This document shows, piece by piece, positions 20,808-34,000 of a stretch of 64,000 bases of DNA. The notes under the pieces are model-generated. The model ran no database searches and had not been told where the DNA came from. It was given only the letters and a program-made list of their open reading frames with translations. The position numbers and the translations under genes are program-made. Location of the stretch: contig QEYB01000368.1 of assembly GCA_017562135.1 (NCBI GenBank), forward strand, positions 1,240,001 through 1,304,000, given 5' to 3'. This DNA is from Dipylidium caninum (lineage: Eukaryota > Platyhelminthes > Cestoda > Cyclophyllidea > Dipylidiidae). The stretch's first letter is position 1, and each line of letters begins with the position of its first letter.

Positions 20808-23311
20808 TCAGGGCTTCTTCGCATACGGACTCATCGAATGGGGCAACTCTGGACCCTCAGGTTCCAAGTTACTTTCACAGGTAATACCGGATATGTGGGG
20901 CTGAGTTTTGGCGTCGTGTTCGCTGGTACTACTGCTCAACGTAGCCCATTTTTCTTCAAAATCAATTGCCTTCCTTCGCAGCTCCTCCATTGAGTCCCTC
21001 TTCGGTTTTCGCCATTTATCCGTGGATTTTCCAAGGGCTCCTGCGAGCACTTCCTACAGATACTAGTGATTGATTCACACAGACCGCTGTCGATATTTTG
21101 CTGTTAGTGGATCGAAAACCAACCAAGAGACTTGAAACACGAAATACTAATAACACTTACCAGACCGAAATGCAAGGGAAAGCCAGACCAATCTTCGATC
21201 ACTTTGGCGTAGCCACCACGGTCCACTCCGAACTCAACAGCAAAGTAACCAAAATTCTGTGGGATGATATCACCCGCGCCTGAACCCTGTTGTCTCAAAC
21301 TGACTATTCTACTGTTTTGATCCCATTCTGAACCAAGATCGAGAAGGGCTTTCTATAAAGACGAGAGGGCAGCGGTATTTTTTATATTTCCAAAACACTT
21401 TGGTTCGATAATCGAGAACAACTTTTGTGTACACTCAATCACAGTTACTGTAAAGCATACCGATGGTTTAAGAATTATATTTAAAAAATGATACGGAAAC
21501 TAGTCGTCCATTCTGAAGAGGTACTTAAGTATAACTTCGTGGCTTATAGAAATTGTCCGTTACCTTGAAATAAGATGGTATTTCATCCATCGTCTCTCTA
21601 TCAACAGGGATGCACTCGATTTGAACATGGTGTTTAAATGAGCTTGGATAACTGGCGGTTTCCATGAAGACGTAGGATGATCCTTTGCCTTTCCACAGCT
21701 CGGCTATTCGGCAAAGGTTATATTTGAAGGCGCGAGCCTCATCCTTTGTGGTTTCGTCTACCCTTGTCATAGCTCCTATGTGTTCCAGCGGTGCAAGCAC
21801 GCAGTGACCCTGCGTCAGACTCAAGTGTTCGGGTATCGAAAGGAACATCTGCAAAGAACATAATGGAAGTTGATTTGTCAGAAAAACAACTATTACTTCA
21901 GCTTGAGTATTTGTTCAGATACCCGCGAAATCATTCGCCAAAAGTAAAATCGATTACTTAATGAGTACAGTGATTTACCAAGAACCAGGCAACGGCAAAA
22001 AAGTGCAGCTCTTCGTGCATGAGGCGACTTACACGTTGCCCAACATTAATTACCAAGTAACGTTGCTTACGATCCAAACAAGCGGGGCAATTAGACTCGG
22101 CGTACTCTCTCCGTTTGTAATCTGAAATTAGGAAAAAATGAAACCGTTGAAGGCGTTAGCGGGAAATTCTCGGTATATACTAATTCTATTCTTATACGTG
22201 TTGGAAAATACTGAAAATTGACCAAAACTTTGACGACTAGAATAGAACTTCTCTCAAACAACAGAGCGGTGGTGTTTAAGTCAAGTAATTTTTGCAGCAC
22301 TCACCTGTTATTGCTTCGGTTTTTAGGCGGTTGTCGAGTTTACCGTAAATTTTAGCTTTCCGCTTACAAATGCATCATCGAAGTCGTCATTTACACCACT
22401 TTCGCACTAAAAGTGATCGAACAAGTGAAACTTACCCGAGAGAAGAGCACCGCAAACTGCCGATCACATGAGTGTTTATTTTCGAGTTTTTCTTGTCGAA
22501 TCATTTCTCTCATAGCCCTACCATGATCGTCACTGTGAAGATAATCGATTCGATGTCTTTCTTGATCATAAAACTTGAGTGTGTCATGCCTAAAAATTAA
22601 AATCGGCAAAGTAATGCAGTGACATCAAAAATTCTAGAATTTAATACTTCTTGCCCAAAGGACATCCTTCGATATCCCTGTGTGCTGTTGTCAATTGAGA
22701 GAAATCCTCGGGAGATTTCGCTTGCTCACATGAGATGGGCAGTGTTCTCGTTAATCGAACTTTCACATTCCTGCGCCGAGCTTCTCGAAGTTTTTCCAGT
22801 TTAGCTTTGACTTTAATTACTTTTTCCTAAAAAAACCTTGAAACGAGTAAAAATAGAGGAACCTTATTATTGGATAATTCAGCCTTCATTAACTGAGCAG
22901 CAGCTGCGTTTAGATCATCAGTTGTAACGTGTCGTTCTTCGATCTCCTTGATAATTCTCGTTGCACACACACTGCCACTTGTCGAAATTCGAGACCCATC
23001 ACTAGACATAAGCGAGGGAAACTATCCACGATAGAACAAAAGCACCCAAAATCACAAGACTTCCTAAACGAACCGACTTACTCAGAGCAGTAAGTTTGCG
23101 CCGTGTCGAGATTTTTGTCCTGCAGTTCGTTTTGAGATCTAAAACAAGCTTTGTTCTGAACAAGATGACGGCTTTGCGATTTTTTTCGGCCGGTATAGTA
23201 AGGCACACGAGATGCCTGCAGTGACTCAGTATCGTTTTCAAGATTAGGCTTCTTCGGTAAAGCATGCCTAAGGACAACGGAGAGTCCGTCGTCATCTTCA
23301 ATCTCAGACAT
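20808..23311 (-). CDS. CWF19L2: CWF19-like protein 2 (CwfJ family, spliceosome-associated)
   Basis: Splicing-associated CwfJ-family protein related to the lariat debranching pathway. Nine exons: 23311-23082, 23001-22863, 22826-22648, 22589-22436, 22406-22305, 22121-22033, 21848-21564, 21352-21161 and 21053-20808. The start MSEIEDDDGL has a splice acceptor (TTATTTCCAG) 6 nt before it. N-terminal part: TTDDLNAAAAQLMKAELSNN. Central: DYKRREYAESNCPACL, where CPAC matches the conserved cysteine pair. CwfJ_C_1: MFLSIPEHLSLTQGHCVLAP and HHVQIECIPVDRE. CwfJ_C_2: NFGYFAVEFG, GGYAKVIEDW, and KWRKPKRDSMEELRRKAIDF near the end. In exon 22406-22305 the frame breaks at an A/T4 run near 22350. One extra base there gives the conserved linker LDNRLKTEAIT in the phase of the next exon and a total of 538 residues. 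Confidence 0.93.
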
Positions 23312-25083
23312 TTTATTCTGGAAATAATAAACCATTATATTTACCTCCGGGCAAGGCTTTGCGGCTTCCCATTCGTAACTATCAGAAGACTACAAGATTA
23401 GAGGCTATGAGGTTGACCAACAGAACTATGGGATAAGCGCCTTCTTTTCGATTTTCCCATGTAAAGTTGGAAAGCAAGCAGTACGAGAGCAATACGGTTT
23501 ACTGTGGTTAGTGCTCAGTTGTAAAGCTTTAAACAACTTAAAAAAATAATCTAAGTGATCAACAGAATGGAGGTTGAAAAAGAGGGCTCCCAACCAACTA
23601 CAGCACAACAGACGATTGAAGCACGGTATGCAAACTAACAAAGGAATCGTAGCTTGTGTTTTTAAGCCGGTGGCGGTAAACTAGACTTTGGCATTTGTAT
23701 TCCTAGTGCAACGTGGACTTTTTGGGTATTTAGGAGCGTCACAATTCTCGCAGACCCCATGAACGGTGTTCGGCAAGACGGGTGCCCAAACTTAATTATG
23801 GTATCTTATCCCTCCCAAGAAGTTTCAAGATGCTGGAAGAAGACATCTTAGCCTAATTTGTGCGTGAGAAAACACTTCGTTGATGCGGGCAAAAAAAGTG
23901 GAGAAGCTTAACCTAAATTATACAAATAGACAAAATTAGATATTGTGAACCAAAACATTACCGGTTTTCTTGTTTACTAATACTACACCGTGTTGCTTAT
24001 CCTTATTTTAATTAAAATATTTTGACCGATTTCGTATACAGTTATATCCTCGTAGATGTAGTTCAATGCCTATATTTCGGATTAAAATATAGAAAATGTA
24101 CCTTAGTGCAAAAATTTAAAAACACTGATCTACAATCTCTACCTATGATAATTTCTTCGAAGAGGTCAATTTGGATGTAAAACTTTGCGGAATGAGGCAA
24201 TTTAACTCCAACATCAATTAAGACTCAACCCTTCCTTACATAATAATATCTTAGTAATATGATCTCTCGTGTTTGGTGGCTGCTTACCTTAAATTTTCAA
24301 ATCACCTATTAGGGACGAAAAACCACCGGAGAAAAAGTTCATGTTCCGATTTTGAACTTGTGACTCTGGCATTTTCTTATTTTCTATTTCTACCATTAGC
24401 CGCCAATGTGTTCTAGTTAGGCCTTGCCCACCTATCCGGCAACGGGTAATTGCGTCATTTACCGAAAATATTTATCCAATCAAACATTTACGAGCCCTAG
24501 ATCTTTCGCCTCCTAATAGAACTATGTTAAGCAATATCGTCGACCGTTCAATTACCTTGCGCGCCGTTACACAGCTATTTCCCTCTGGTACCAAAATTGC
24601 GATATACCCGTATTGTCAATGTCTGTATATGCCAACCAGTCATGTTTCAGCACCACAAATTTTTCTCTTCACGAACAGCTTGACATACTTTCCACGCAAC
24701 CCGTCCCCATCCCTTAAATTCTTTGAGGCTAAAAACCATCAAATATCGGCAATTGGTAATTAATTATGGGGATTAACCTCATTCTCTCTATTACTGACCA
24801 TGGCTAAATTGGTACTTAAAATTTGATGTTCATCTAAATTAAACCCCAGAAACTTTCAGATAGCATTTTTTATACCGCATTAGGGTTTGATAACGAGTAA
24901 AATTTTGACTCCATTGTATCTTCTACATAATTTGGTCACCTCTAGGCATTTCCTCCCCGTCCTTGTCTACGTTTTAATTGTCAGACTGCAATTTGTTAAG
25001 CTGTGTGCCGCAGTTTATGCTGCTCGTGATGATCTAGGTTGTGGTGCGATCCGTTCCAAGACTACTTTGCGCACTTTTCCTCA
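23312..25083. other. Divergent intergenic region between CWF19L2 and ROBO
   Basis: About 1.8 kb, AT-rich; open frames are short and domain-free. Likely holds the promoters and 5' UTR exons of both genes. No repeat or RNA gene was recognised. Confidence 0.5.
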
Positions 25084-28000
25084 ATGACTTTCGCTATATT
25101 TCCCGCAGTTTTGATCGTCTTGCTATGTCCGGCTTTTTCGTTTTCCACAAAACCTGTCATTACCCATGGCGTTACTGGGTCCTTCGGCTATGAGAATCAG
25201 CCTTCATCATTGCAGTGCCGTGTCAGAAGCGACAGTCCTGTTATAATTGACTGGTATCGAAATAACTCAAAGTTGCCTGACTCTTTTGAGTATCGAATTG
25301 AGTCTACAAAGTCGTCGAATAATATTCTGATAAATGAACTTGTTTTCCGTATTTCGCGGAGTACCGTTGGATCATATTACTGTAATGCGTCCAATGTATT
25401 TGGTTGGGCTGTTTCCTCACCCGCTAATGTATCTATTGTTTTCATGGAAGATGATTTCGTCGTTGAACCCCAGTCGAAAACCGTCAGCATAGGAGAGACT
25501 GTTGTTTTGTTGTGTGAGCCTCCCACAGGATCCCCAAAGCCAATTGTGACGTGGTATAAAGATGAAAAAGAAGTTGTTCTCTCTAATCGCATTCAGCTAA
25601 TTGATGGGTCAAATTTACGGATTGAAAAAGTTGTTTGGGATGATTCAGGTTCCTACTCTTGTATCGCGAAATCACTCGCATTTGAAAAATCAAGCAAGAA
25701 AGTTTATCTTCGTGTCCGTCAGCGGCCATTTTTCTTAGTGACACCCAAGAGTCAAACTATACCGGTAAATGATATTGTTGAGTTTGCTTGCCACGTGTCG
25801 GGAGAGCCTTTGCCAACTTTGACTTGGCGCCGCGATCCACCTGTTCCTGCAATTTCAACTTCGAGATCTGTCCTATTACCGGATGGTTCGCTGAAACTAA
25901 TGAATATTCAGTTAGAAGATGCCGGGGACTATATTTGTCAAGCGAGCAATGATGGTGGCGTTGTAGAAGCTGTTGCTCATCTTAGGGTAACAAGTCCACC
26001 TGGATTTGTCGAAACACCACCAGGGAACGCTATATTTCTTGAAGGTACTCTGGCTCAGTTGGTTTGTTTAGCAACCGGTTCGCCGACTCCAGAAATTCGT
26101 TGGACAATCAGAGAACATCTGATTATTATTTAAATGGCATTAAGTCTTCCTCTCAAAGAATTACAGTAACTGAAACTGGTTCACTCATAATTGAAACTGT
26201 CAGAATATCTGATTCGGGGATATATGAATGTCGCGCCTCGTCTTCAGCCGGTTTCACACGAACCGTTATCCACTTATTTGTTCAGCCGAATCCCCACCTG
26301 TTTCCAGGTCGTATAGGGATGGCCACAAAGCCTGTCGTTTATATCAGCCATACGAAAATCATGAATGAATTGAAGTTATTCTGTGCACCGCCTAACTTAT
26401 CAGAAATTTTATGCTTATATGGCATCTGGTACGCGGAAATCTCCAAAATCCGGGAATTTTAGCCCTCTCACCACTTTTAGAACATCATGGTATAAAGAGA
26501 AGAAGGAGATAATAATGCCCATCTCATCAAATGATAAGTTTTTTTCCGACGAAAATAATTCTCTTATCATCAAACCGATTCGCAACAGAGATGTCGGAAA
26601 CTATTCATGTATTATTCATGGTTTGATGAACAATCGCAGGGCTTTCTGGCACATACAGATAGCTTTTATGCCACATCCTGATCACCTTAGTAGACGTTAC
26701 ATTGTATCAGAACCACCTAACCCGCCCTCCAATCTTACGGTCTTGGACGTGGGCGACACCTGGGTCTCCTTGACTTGGGACTACGACAACGGAAAAGCGC
26801 CCAACTCCGACGTGAAATTTCATGTCTTCTATCTGCTGCAACTTTATAACTCGACATATGCGTTTAATCGTCGTATTAAAACAATCAATTCAATGAAGAT
26901 ATCAAGACACTCTAAGTATCAGAGTTACGGTCTCCCGGTTGACGTGAGTAGCGTTGATGACGGCCAGTACCCGTTAGACGTTTGGGAAAGCGCCGCTGAC
27001 TCAACTCGAGAAAGAAGCTTCCGCTTAGCGGGTTTGCTCCCTGACAGTGGATACTGGATCGAGGTCCGCGCCTCCATCGAACACATACTGAGTGAGGGAG
27101 CACTCATTAGCCACATCGTTTATACGGCCCAATCGAAATCCACGAGCCAATTACCTAGACCTCATTCTGTGGAGCCTGGTAAGGCGGCGGACGATTTCCG
27201 AGATCTATCAGCTCGAGTTCATTCCCTCGTGTTCCTCGGCGTTAGTGTTCGCAGCCTGAGTACTTCGGAATTATTTATCAGTTGGTCGGTGCAGGCCACA
27301 AATGGTGCCATCAGACTCGTTGACGGCTTTCAGATTGTAGCAAAACCCGTTTTCATGACTCGCTGCTCCGCTCGTGCGATTTCCGTTGTTAAGGATATAG
27401 CGAATGCAGCTTTGCAGTCCCAATTCGGTTATGATAATATGGCCCCACCCAGCACCGAGCAGTCTCACTGCAGTTTTAATAGTGAACAGTTGATCGAACG
27501 ATTCCGGCAGGCCTCTGTAAATGGTGGACAAACTTTAAACAAAAACTCGGTGCGTGAAAAGTTTTTGATTGTGTCGCGAGTCGTCTCCAGGGAATCTCCA
27601 AGTACAGGCGCGGTCATGGGTGGCCTGCATCCATTCACCTGTTACGAAGTCACAGTCAAAGCATTCAAAGATGACCAAACTTATGGCAGAATTTGGGGCC
27701 GAGAGACACCGGCTGAGTTGATTCTCAGCCTAGATGCAGCGCCTACTGAAGCACCCAAACTTATCTCTGCTACGTGGCTGAGCGACGGCATCCTTCAAAA
27801 CACGTTGGACTATCCACTCGCCTTGCGAAATTTCTCGCATTATCCTAGCGATCAAAGCGCTACGACGTCAGGGATTCGTCTGAGGTGGCTGCCTCTTGAC
27901 TTACACCTTTCCCATGGGACTCTCATAGGATATTCTATCCACCTTATCGCTAACGACTCCTTTTACACACAGTCTCAGAAGGCAAGTTGGCTGTGAGTTA

Positions 28001-31000
28001 TTTTTTTAAAATAAGGTTGAGGCTCTAATATACTTCGAGAAGGCTCAAGAGGTTTTGTAAGTAGACAACAAAACTGTTTAATTCGGCATTTCGTGACTCT
28101 GGGTTCTGTCTCAGCCAACCGTCGTTGTGTGAGCCTTAAAGTAATCGCGCTTTCGCCCAACTTTCCACTTTTTAGCTTAGGGCTAACTGATATCATACTG
28201 AAGAATGGGTTGTCACACTTAAGTGCATAACACCAATTTGGGACCTGGCCTTTGTAGGTTTCACCGGACGTGAACACACACGATCTGATCGGCCTCAACC
28301 CGCGTGTCGAGTATACGATTTTCTTGGCAGGCATAACATGTCGTGGCGAGGGTGTTCGTGGTCCGGGCTATCGGATGCCAATCTTGGGAAGTGAACCGCA
28401 AGCATCATCGCCCACCAGTGACCTTCTCTCTAAAACTCCACCTTTCCCCGTTTGGGCCTACGGGGCTGTTTCTGGTGTGGTAGTCGCCTGGATCCTCATT
28501 GGCTGTTTATTCACGGTGTATTTGCGTCGTCGAAACCCTCGGCGCTCCTCGCGGGTGGTTCGGGTGCTTTACCCACTCCTCCACTAACAAGTCCATCGAG
28601 CGTAATGAGGCCGCCTTTAAGATGTCCTCGCAAAAGACGAGTAACAATGTTGTCTCGCAAATTGGTACATCAGAAAAGAAGTCGAGCTACACCGTCACTA
28701 AAACAACAGAAGCGCAAGACCGCCCGACTGCTGACCAAAATTCGGCCATCTTGCTGCAGCGTAAAACCTCCCGTAAGAGCGGATGTAGTGGGGAGGCACA
28801 ACACCTTAAAGGTGGTGAGAGCGGCAGAGAGCCGCCCGCCTTTATGCTTAACTCCTCGGCTGCCAGCACACCAACGAACACGACCGGCAATCAGGGCTGC
28901 TCAAAAGGCTACTCTCCACCTTTCCAGATCGGTCCCTCCTCTTCCATCCGAGCAAGCAGCGGTGTCGGGGGCAATCAGTCCACCAATCTGTCCGGGACCT
29001 ACAACATGCTAAATAGTCTTTCCGGTTTCTCACCACAGTCTTCAGGTGGACAAGCATTAAATTACGAGAAACATTGGAATGATCCTCAGTTAAAGAATGG
29101 AATTGGCATCCCTAACACGGTCCTCTCCGAGGTGCCGCCTTACGCCAGCAGCAACGTCTTACCCCTGGAATTGCACCACCCTCTCTGGGATCCTCCAGCT
29201 GAAGTACGTGTAATTGACGGACCGACACGAGTCTCAAGGTAGTGACGGGTCGAGTACACTTAGCCGCGCTGCCTTCTCACTCCTCTCGAGCGGTGAGGTG
29301 GTAGACCATGCGGTCAGGGGACCCCTCGTCCCGGCCACTTGCGGCTGCACTGCGCGGCCGCCAGAGACGTGGTAGTCACACCTCCTGCATATGCACATCT
29401 GCATGAGCGCAATTTAACACTGGGTCAAACGTAGTTAAATTTTATTTTGTCGTGAGGTTAATACGCACTAAATGCTTCTGAGAACGTCCTCTTCCTAACG
29501 CCAATTTTTATTCCTTAAAATGTGGGTTTCATGGTAATTACCGCATTTGTCGAGACGGTCTTATACTTACCGCGTAAGTTGAAGTCTCCCATGCAGGAAC
29601 GGACGGGCGGGTAGGCGAGAGGGCGTCCGAAGCAGTTGAGGGACGCGTTTCTCGTCCACCGCGACTTCGTATATATTTTTAATGTCAAAAAGCCTAAATC
29701 TAAAAATTCCACTGCACAACTATTATTTTATCTATTGTGTGGCTGCGTTTCTTTTTCTTCCTGGTAGAAATATTTTATGACAACTAAGAATGAGGTTATT
29801 GCACCAAACATCTTCCAATTTCGAGTTATGGAAAAAGAGCGGAGAACAGTTGACCACCTTGTGATGGACTTGACGGCCTTGGCTGACGCATTTTGACCTT
29901 CCATTCTCCCTTTCCTGCGAAACCCTTGCGTCCAGGTCTAGTCGACTCAAAGCCTTGTGCATCGTGTCCCCCCCCCCCACCCGGCCGGTCTTTAATTTTG
30001 CTCCTCAACAAATACACGACTATTTGTGAAATTTTGGACAAAACGATAAAATTATCAACATTTTTTTCTAAACTAGACTTTTGCCTGAAGCCTTATGCCA
30101 GCCCATAAGCAGTAACCTCTTGACTCTTCCCTCCTTTGTCTTGCGGAATGGAATGTCGTCTTTCGCATTAAACTGGCATAAGGAGAGACGTGTTAGTGGC
30201 ATCACCAACATTTGTATAACTGGAATCCAGGCTACTGCGTTTCCCTGTTTTGATTAGGTCGAACCCGTTGTCTTCCCTCCGCTAGTGCAAGCCCCCTCCC
30301 ACACGCGCTGCCCACTTGCATTACCTCGCATAATACCTTTTAAGGTTGAGCACAGAATGAACGGTCATCCGGCGGTGTCTGCAGGGGTGGTGCTGCAATC
30401 CGCCTGGCCCAACTACCAGCCGCGACCGCAGCATCAACAGCACGCGTCTCCAACGCGCGGGCCGGTCGCCATCCCGCCGCCGCCGCCCTATCCCCCGCCC
30501 CCCCTGCCCATCGAGGCCTTCTCGACGCCGCCGGCGCCCTCGCATTCCGTCACCGCTGGAAGCAGCCAGGAGGCCTTTCGGCAGCTCTCTGATGATGGCA
30601 GCTTGCCGAGCGGCGGCAGTGAGTTGGCTTCAATTTTTATGTCTTCCGAAGTAAACGCCATCCAAATTCTTCCATTTTCCTCCTTATTGTTCCCACCGAG
30701 GTGGTAGCTGATTGTTTGCCGCCCAACTCCTACGCGGTTAATAAATGTGTTACCGTTTAACCGAGTTACATTAGTCGCGCCTCATTTCTTTAATTCGTCC
30801 CTTAATTATGCGGTGAAGAATCCTCATTACATTGAAGTTATTTCCATATGTCTTTGATTGTCAGTCCTTGCAGTTTAATTCTCTCACTTGCCTGGCGACT
30901 TCAGCCTCGTTAACCACTCCGTGGGGAGTTGACCGACAGCTACGATTGCAGATTAGTGCGTTGGCGAGCTTATCCCACCTCTGCCTCTCCCCTTCACAGG

Positions 31001-34000
31001 GCGAGCTGGCGCGCGAACGCCGCCCCTGACCCTTTTTCATGCCGCAGCCCCGACTTGAGTCCCCGCACCCGCCGGGTTTCTCACGGCTACCACCTCGCCC
31101 CTCCGGTCGCCCTCATCTGGCGTGGCGATTAACCAAGCTCTGCGTCCCCTCCCGCCCGTCTCCCATCACAGTATAGACCTCACCTGCGTACGTGCAGTCG
31201 GCTCACGTTGAGGCAACTAGATGGCGCCTAATTAGTAGCATTCCCAGGCTCTGGTTAGATTAGCCCCAGCGGCGAGATTTTCGCCGAGAGTAGCGCCAGT
31301 GGCACAGAGAAGGGAAGGTGCTTGTCTCGCCAGGCAGGAGAGGCCCAACGACCGCCACTTGGGCCGAGTCGGGGCTGCCTCCTGCCAACACCTCCACCGA
31401 TAACCGGGACGTCTGGTCACGAGAGGTGGTGCCAGCACTCGACCGCTCTGCACCGATTAACACTTGCCGTCCGCCTTGACAGATGAGGCCTGTCTTGTGT
31501 AAATTGGCGCAATAAAATCACGTCTAGCTCTGTAAATTCCCTCCGCAGACTAATTAGCACCGCCCTTGCAAGTGAATACCAATTTATTTCTAAAAAAAGT
31601 GATTTTCCGGGAATGTCAACTGATTTTACGTAGCCAAGTCTTCGTTGCAAATACATATAAAGTCAATTCCGTGACACTGATTTTTTCACTTGCTTTGGAG
31701 ATGAAATTTCTGCCTGAAATTCTTTTAGATTTTTATGCTTCCTGGCAAAACCCATTCGCCTTATCGTCGTCCATAACAGCCTTTTATGTGATTTTTAAAA
31801 ACGTGCATTCACATTGAAAAAGCAAGTGGGTCCCCCTTGGCAGTGTAAACGCTCTCGGAACTCCATGCTCCGTAGCAGCTGCGTTCACCGCTCTCGGACT
31901 TCTTGGCACATCGCAATCGGCCTCGTCCTGGTCGCGGAGTCTGTCGCCGTGACGTCGGTGGCCGGAGCACATGCGTGCACCGCCTCGACCCGAGACGTCC
32001 AGCCAACGCCTGCATCCTGTGCTCGTTCTCCTCAGACGATGCTACCAGAGGCTCCGTGCCACCAGTCCACTGCTCGGGTGCGCTCGAGACGCAAAATTTG
32101 CAATCGGCCATTTCGTTGTTGTTGAGTCCTGGACGTGGGCTACACAGCCCTGTGCTCTCCCCATCACTGAACTTGATTGTCCGAGAGCAGTATATTTCGC
32201 ACTAGGCCGTCCAGCCCCGTCGCCCACTGTCTTTCTGTGCCGCTGGTCTGCCCTCATCCATGAAAGTGCTGTTCGCGAAGCTGCCTCTCGAGGACTTCTG
32301 ACTGACCGACGAAAAACCCGCATATTTCAACCATCAGAAATTCCTCTCGAGGCAGTCTCTCCACCGAGTTCCACTCGGGTGGTAGCGAACCCAATCAAGA
32401 TCGCCGTATCAACAGCCTAGCAGTTTTTGTCACCTTAATTGCTAAATTCTCCAAGGGCACAATTTATCTTGCGCGAGGCCATGCCAACCCCTGGCGCTGA
32501 GTCAGAGGAGGAGGGGGAGGCAGAGGCGGAGGAGACGAGGCTGTTTTAAGCCTTGAACTAGTGGATATCAGCTTACCCGGGGATGAGACCATGGAATCTC
32601 ACGGACAGGTTAATGCGGAAACAATTTGTGATAGATGCGGCTTCATAAGAGATTATTGAACCCAAGTGGAACTGACCTCCTCATTCCAATTTGTGCTCTT
32701 TTAATGACCACTTAACCTTCCCGAAACGGATTGCCTGGGGCAGTGCCTCTATTCAGCAGGCACTTCTTTTCTAACGCCATTAGAGATTTATGTTCTGTTT
32801 GATATTTAACCCGGAGAGATTACAACAAAAACTGGTTGAAAGGGTGCCATTGAACATTCCCGATACTTAGTCTGAAGTAAATGCCTGACATTTACGTGTG
32901 CCAAACGGTTACATGGAGATTTCGAACGAAAGGTACCATAGGTGCAAACAGAAGATTTGGAAAAAAATTTAGGAACATTAATGAACGTCTTACATGAACC
33001 AACGAGTGCCCTTTTCCTCTACTGAATAGTTCTGCACCTACGCTCTACTTGCCGTAATCCATTATTTATGCCCTGAAAGTTGCCGTTTGCTCTACTTTGG
33101 TGCAGTCTTGCCCCTACCCCCCCCCCCCCTTCCCCCGCCGTCTACTCCTTCCAGGACGAGCAGCCGATGGGCCAGTTGGTCTCCCCCAAGAGCTCGTTTC
33201 CGGGGCGGAAGGCACCGTTCTCACCAGGTTTGCGTCAGTGGCCGTCAAATTCGTAGGCTCACGAACACACTCACCGGGTGATTCGCGGGTCCTGTCTTGT
33301 TGTTTCTGCGTAGATCCCACAGCCTCTTGCGTTCGTCCAGTGTGGCTGACAGGTGTTCGTGTCACCACCCCAGCCAGACGTAGTTTATGTCCTGCCGAAA
33401 AGTCGCCTGTGGCCGCGAGCGTTTAGGCCAAGTCATGCCATTCTGGGTGCGGGAGGCCAGTCGCTCTCCAACGCAGCAGATCTTATCCTCCTCCTGTTGC
33501 ACGACCGCACACGAGCTTGTGTGCTATTTGCCCATCCCCCGCAGCATTGTGAGGTGGGCATCTCCGGGCTTTGCGTCCGTCCACGTGGTGTAGGCGCTCG
33601 GTTTCAGCCAGCCAGCCCAGCCGCGCATTTTGCGTGTCCCAATTAATTCCTCCTCCGGTTCCTCCCTCCACCCAGGCTAGTTCACCTGGGAATAATACTG
33701 CCTCGGTCGTGCAGAAAGGTTACAGAGCAGTGCGGCTGTTTCCAAGCCAATAGATAGTGGACCTCTAGTCGCACCAATATTATGCTTGACTGGGAGAATT
33801 CTGTCGTGTGCGAGATTTAAAAGCGTCTCAACTTACGTTCCACGTGGCTTGTAATGAGCTTCTTCCGCACATGATGAACACGGAATTACATTTCCTCCCA
33901 ACGAGGAATCTCTTTTTGTTCTCCTGAGTAGTGGCTATCTCTCCTCAAAGCAGTTTAACTGCAGTAAAGCAAATTAATTGGTGTTGCGGGGCTTCTGGCC

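Noticed and set aside
31809..32420. Overlapping 100-150 codon frames on both strands in the ROBO intron
   Set aside because: Several frames are open at once, the composition follows local GC, and no domains or splice signals are seen.
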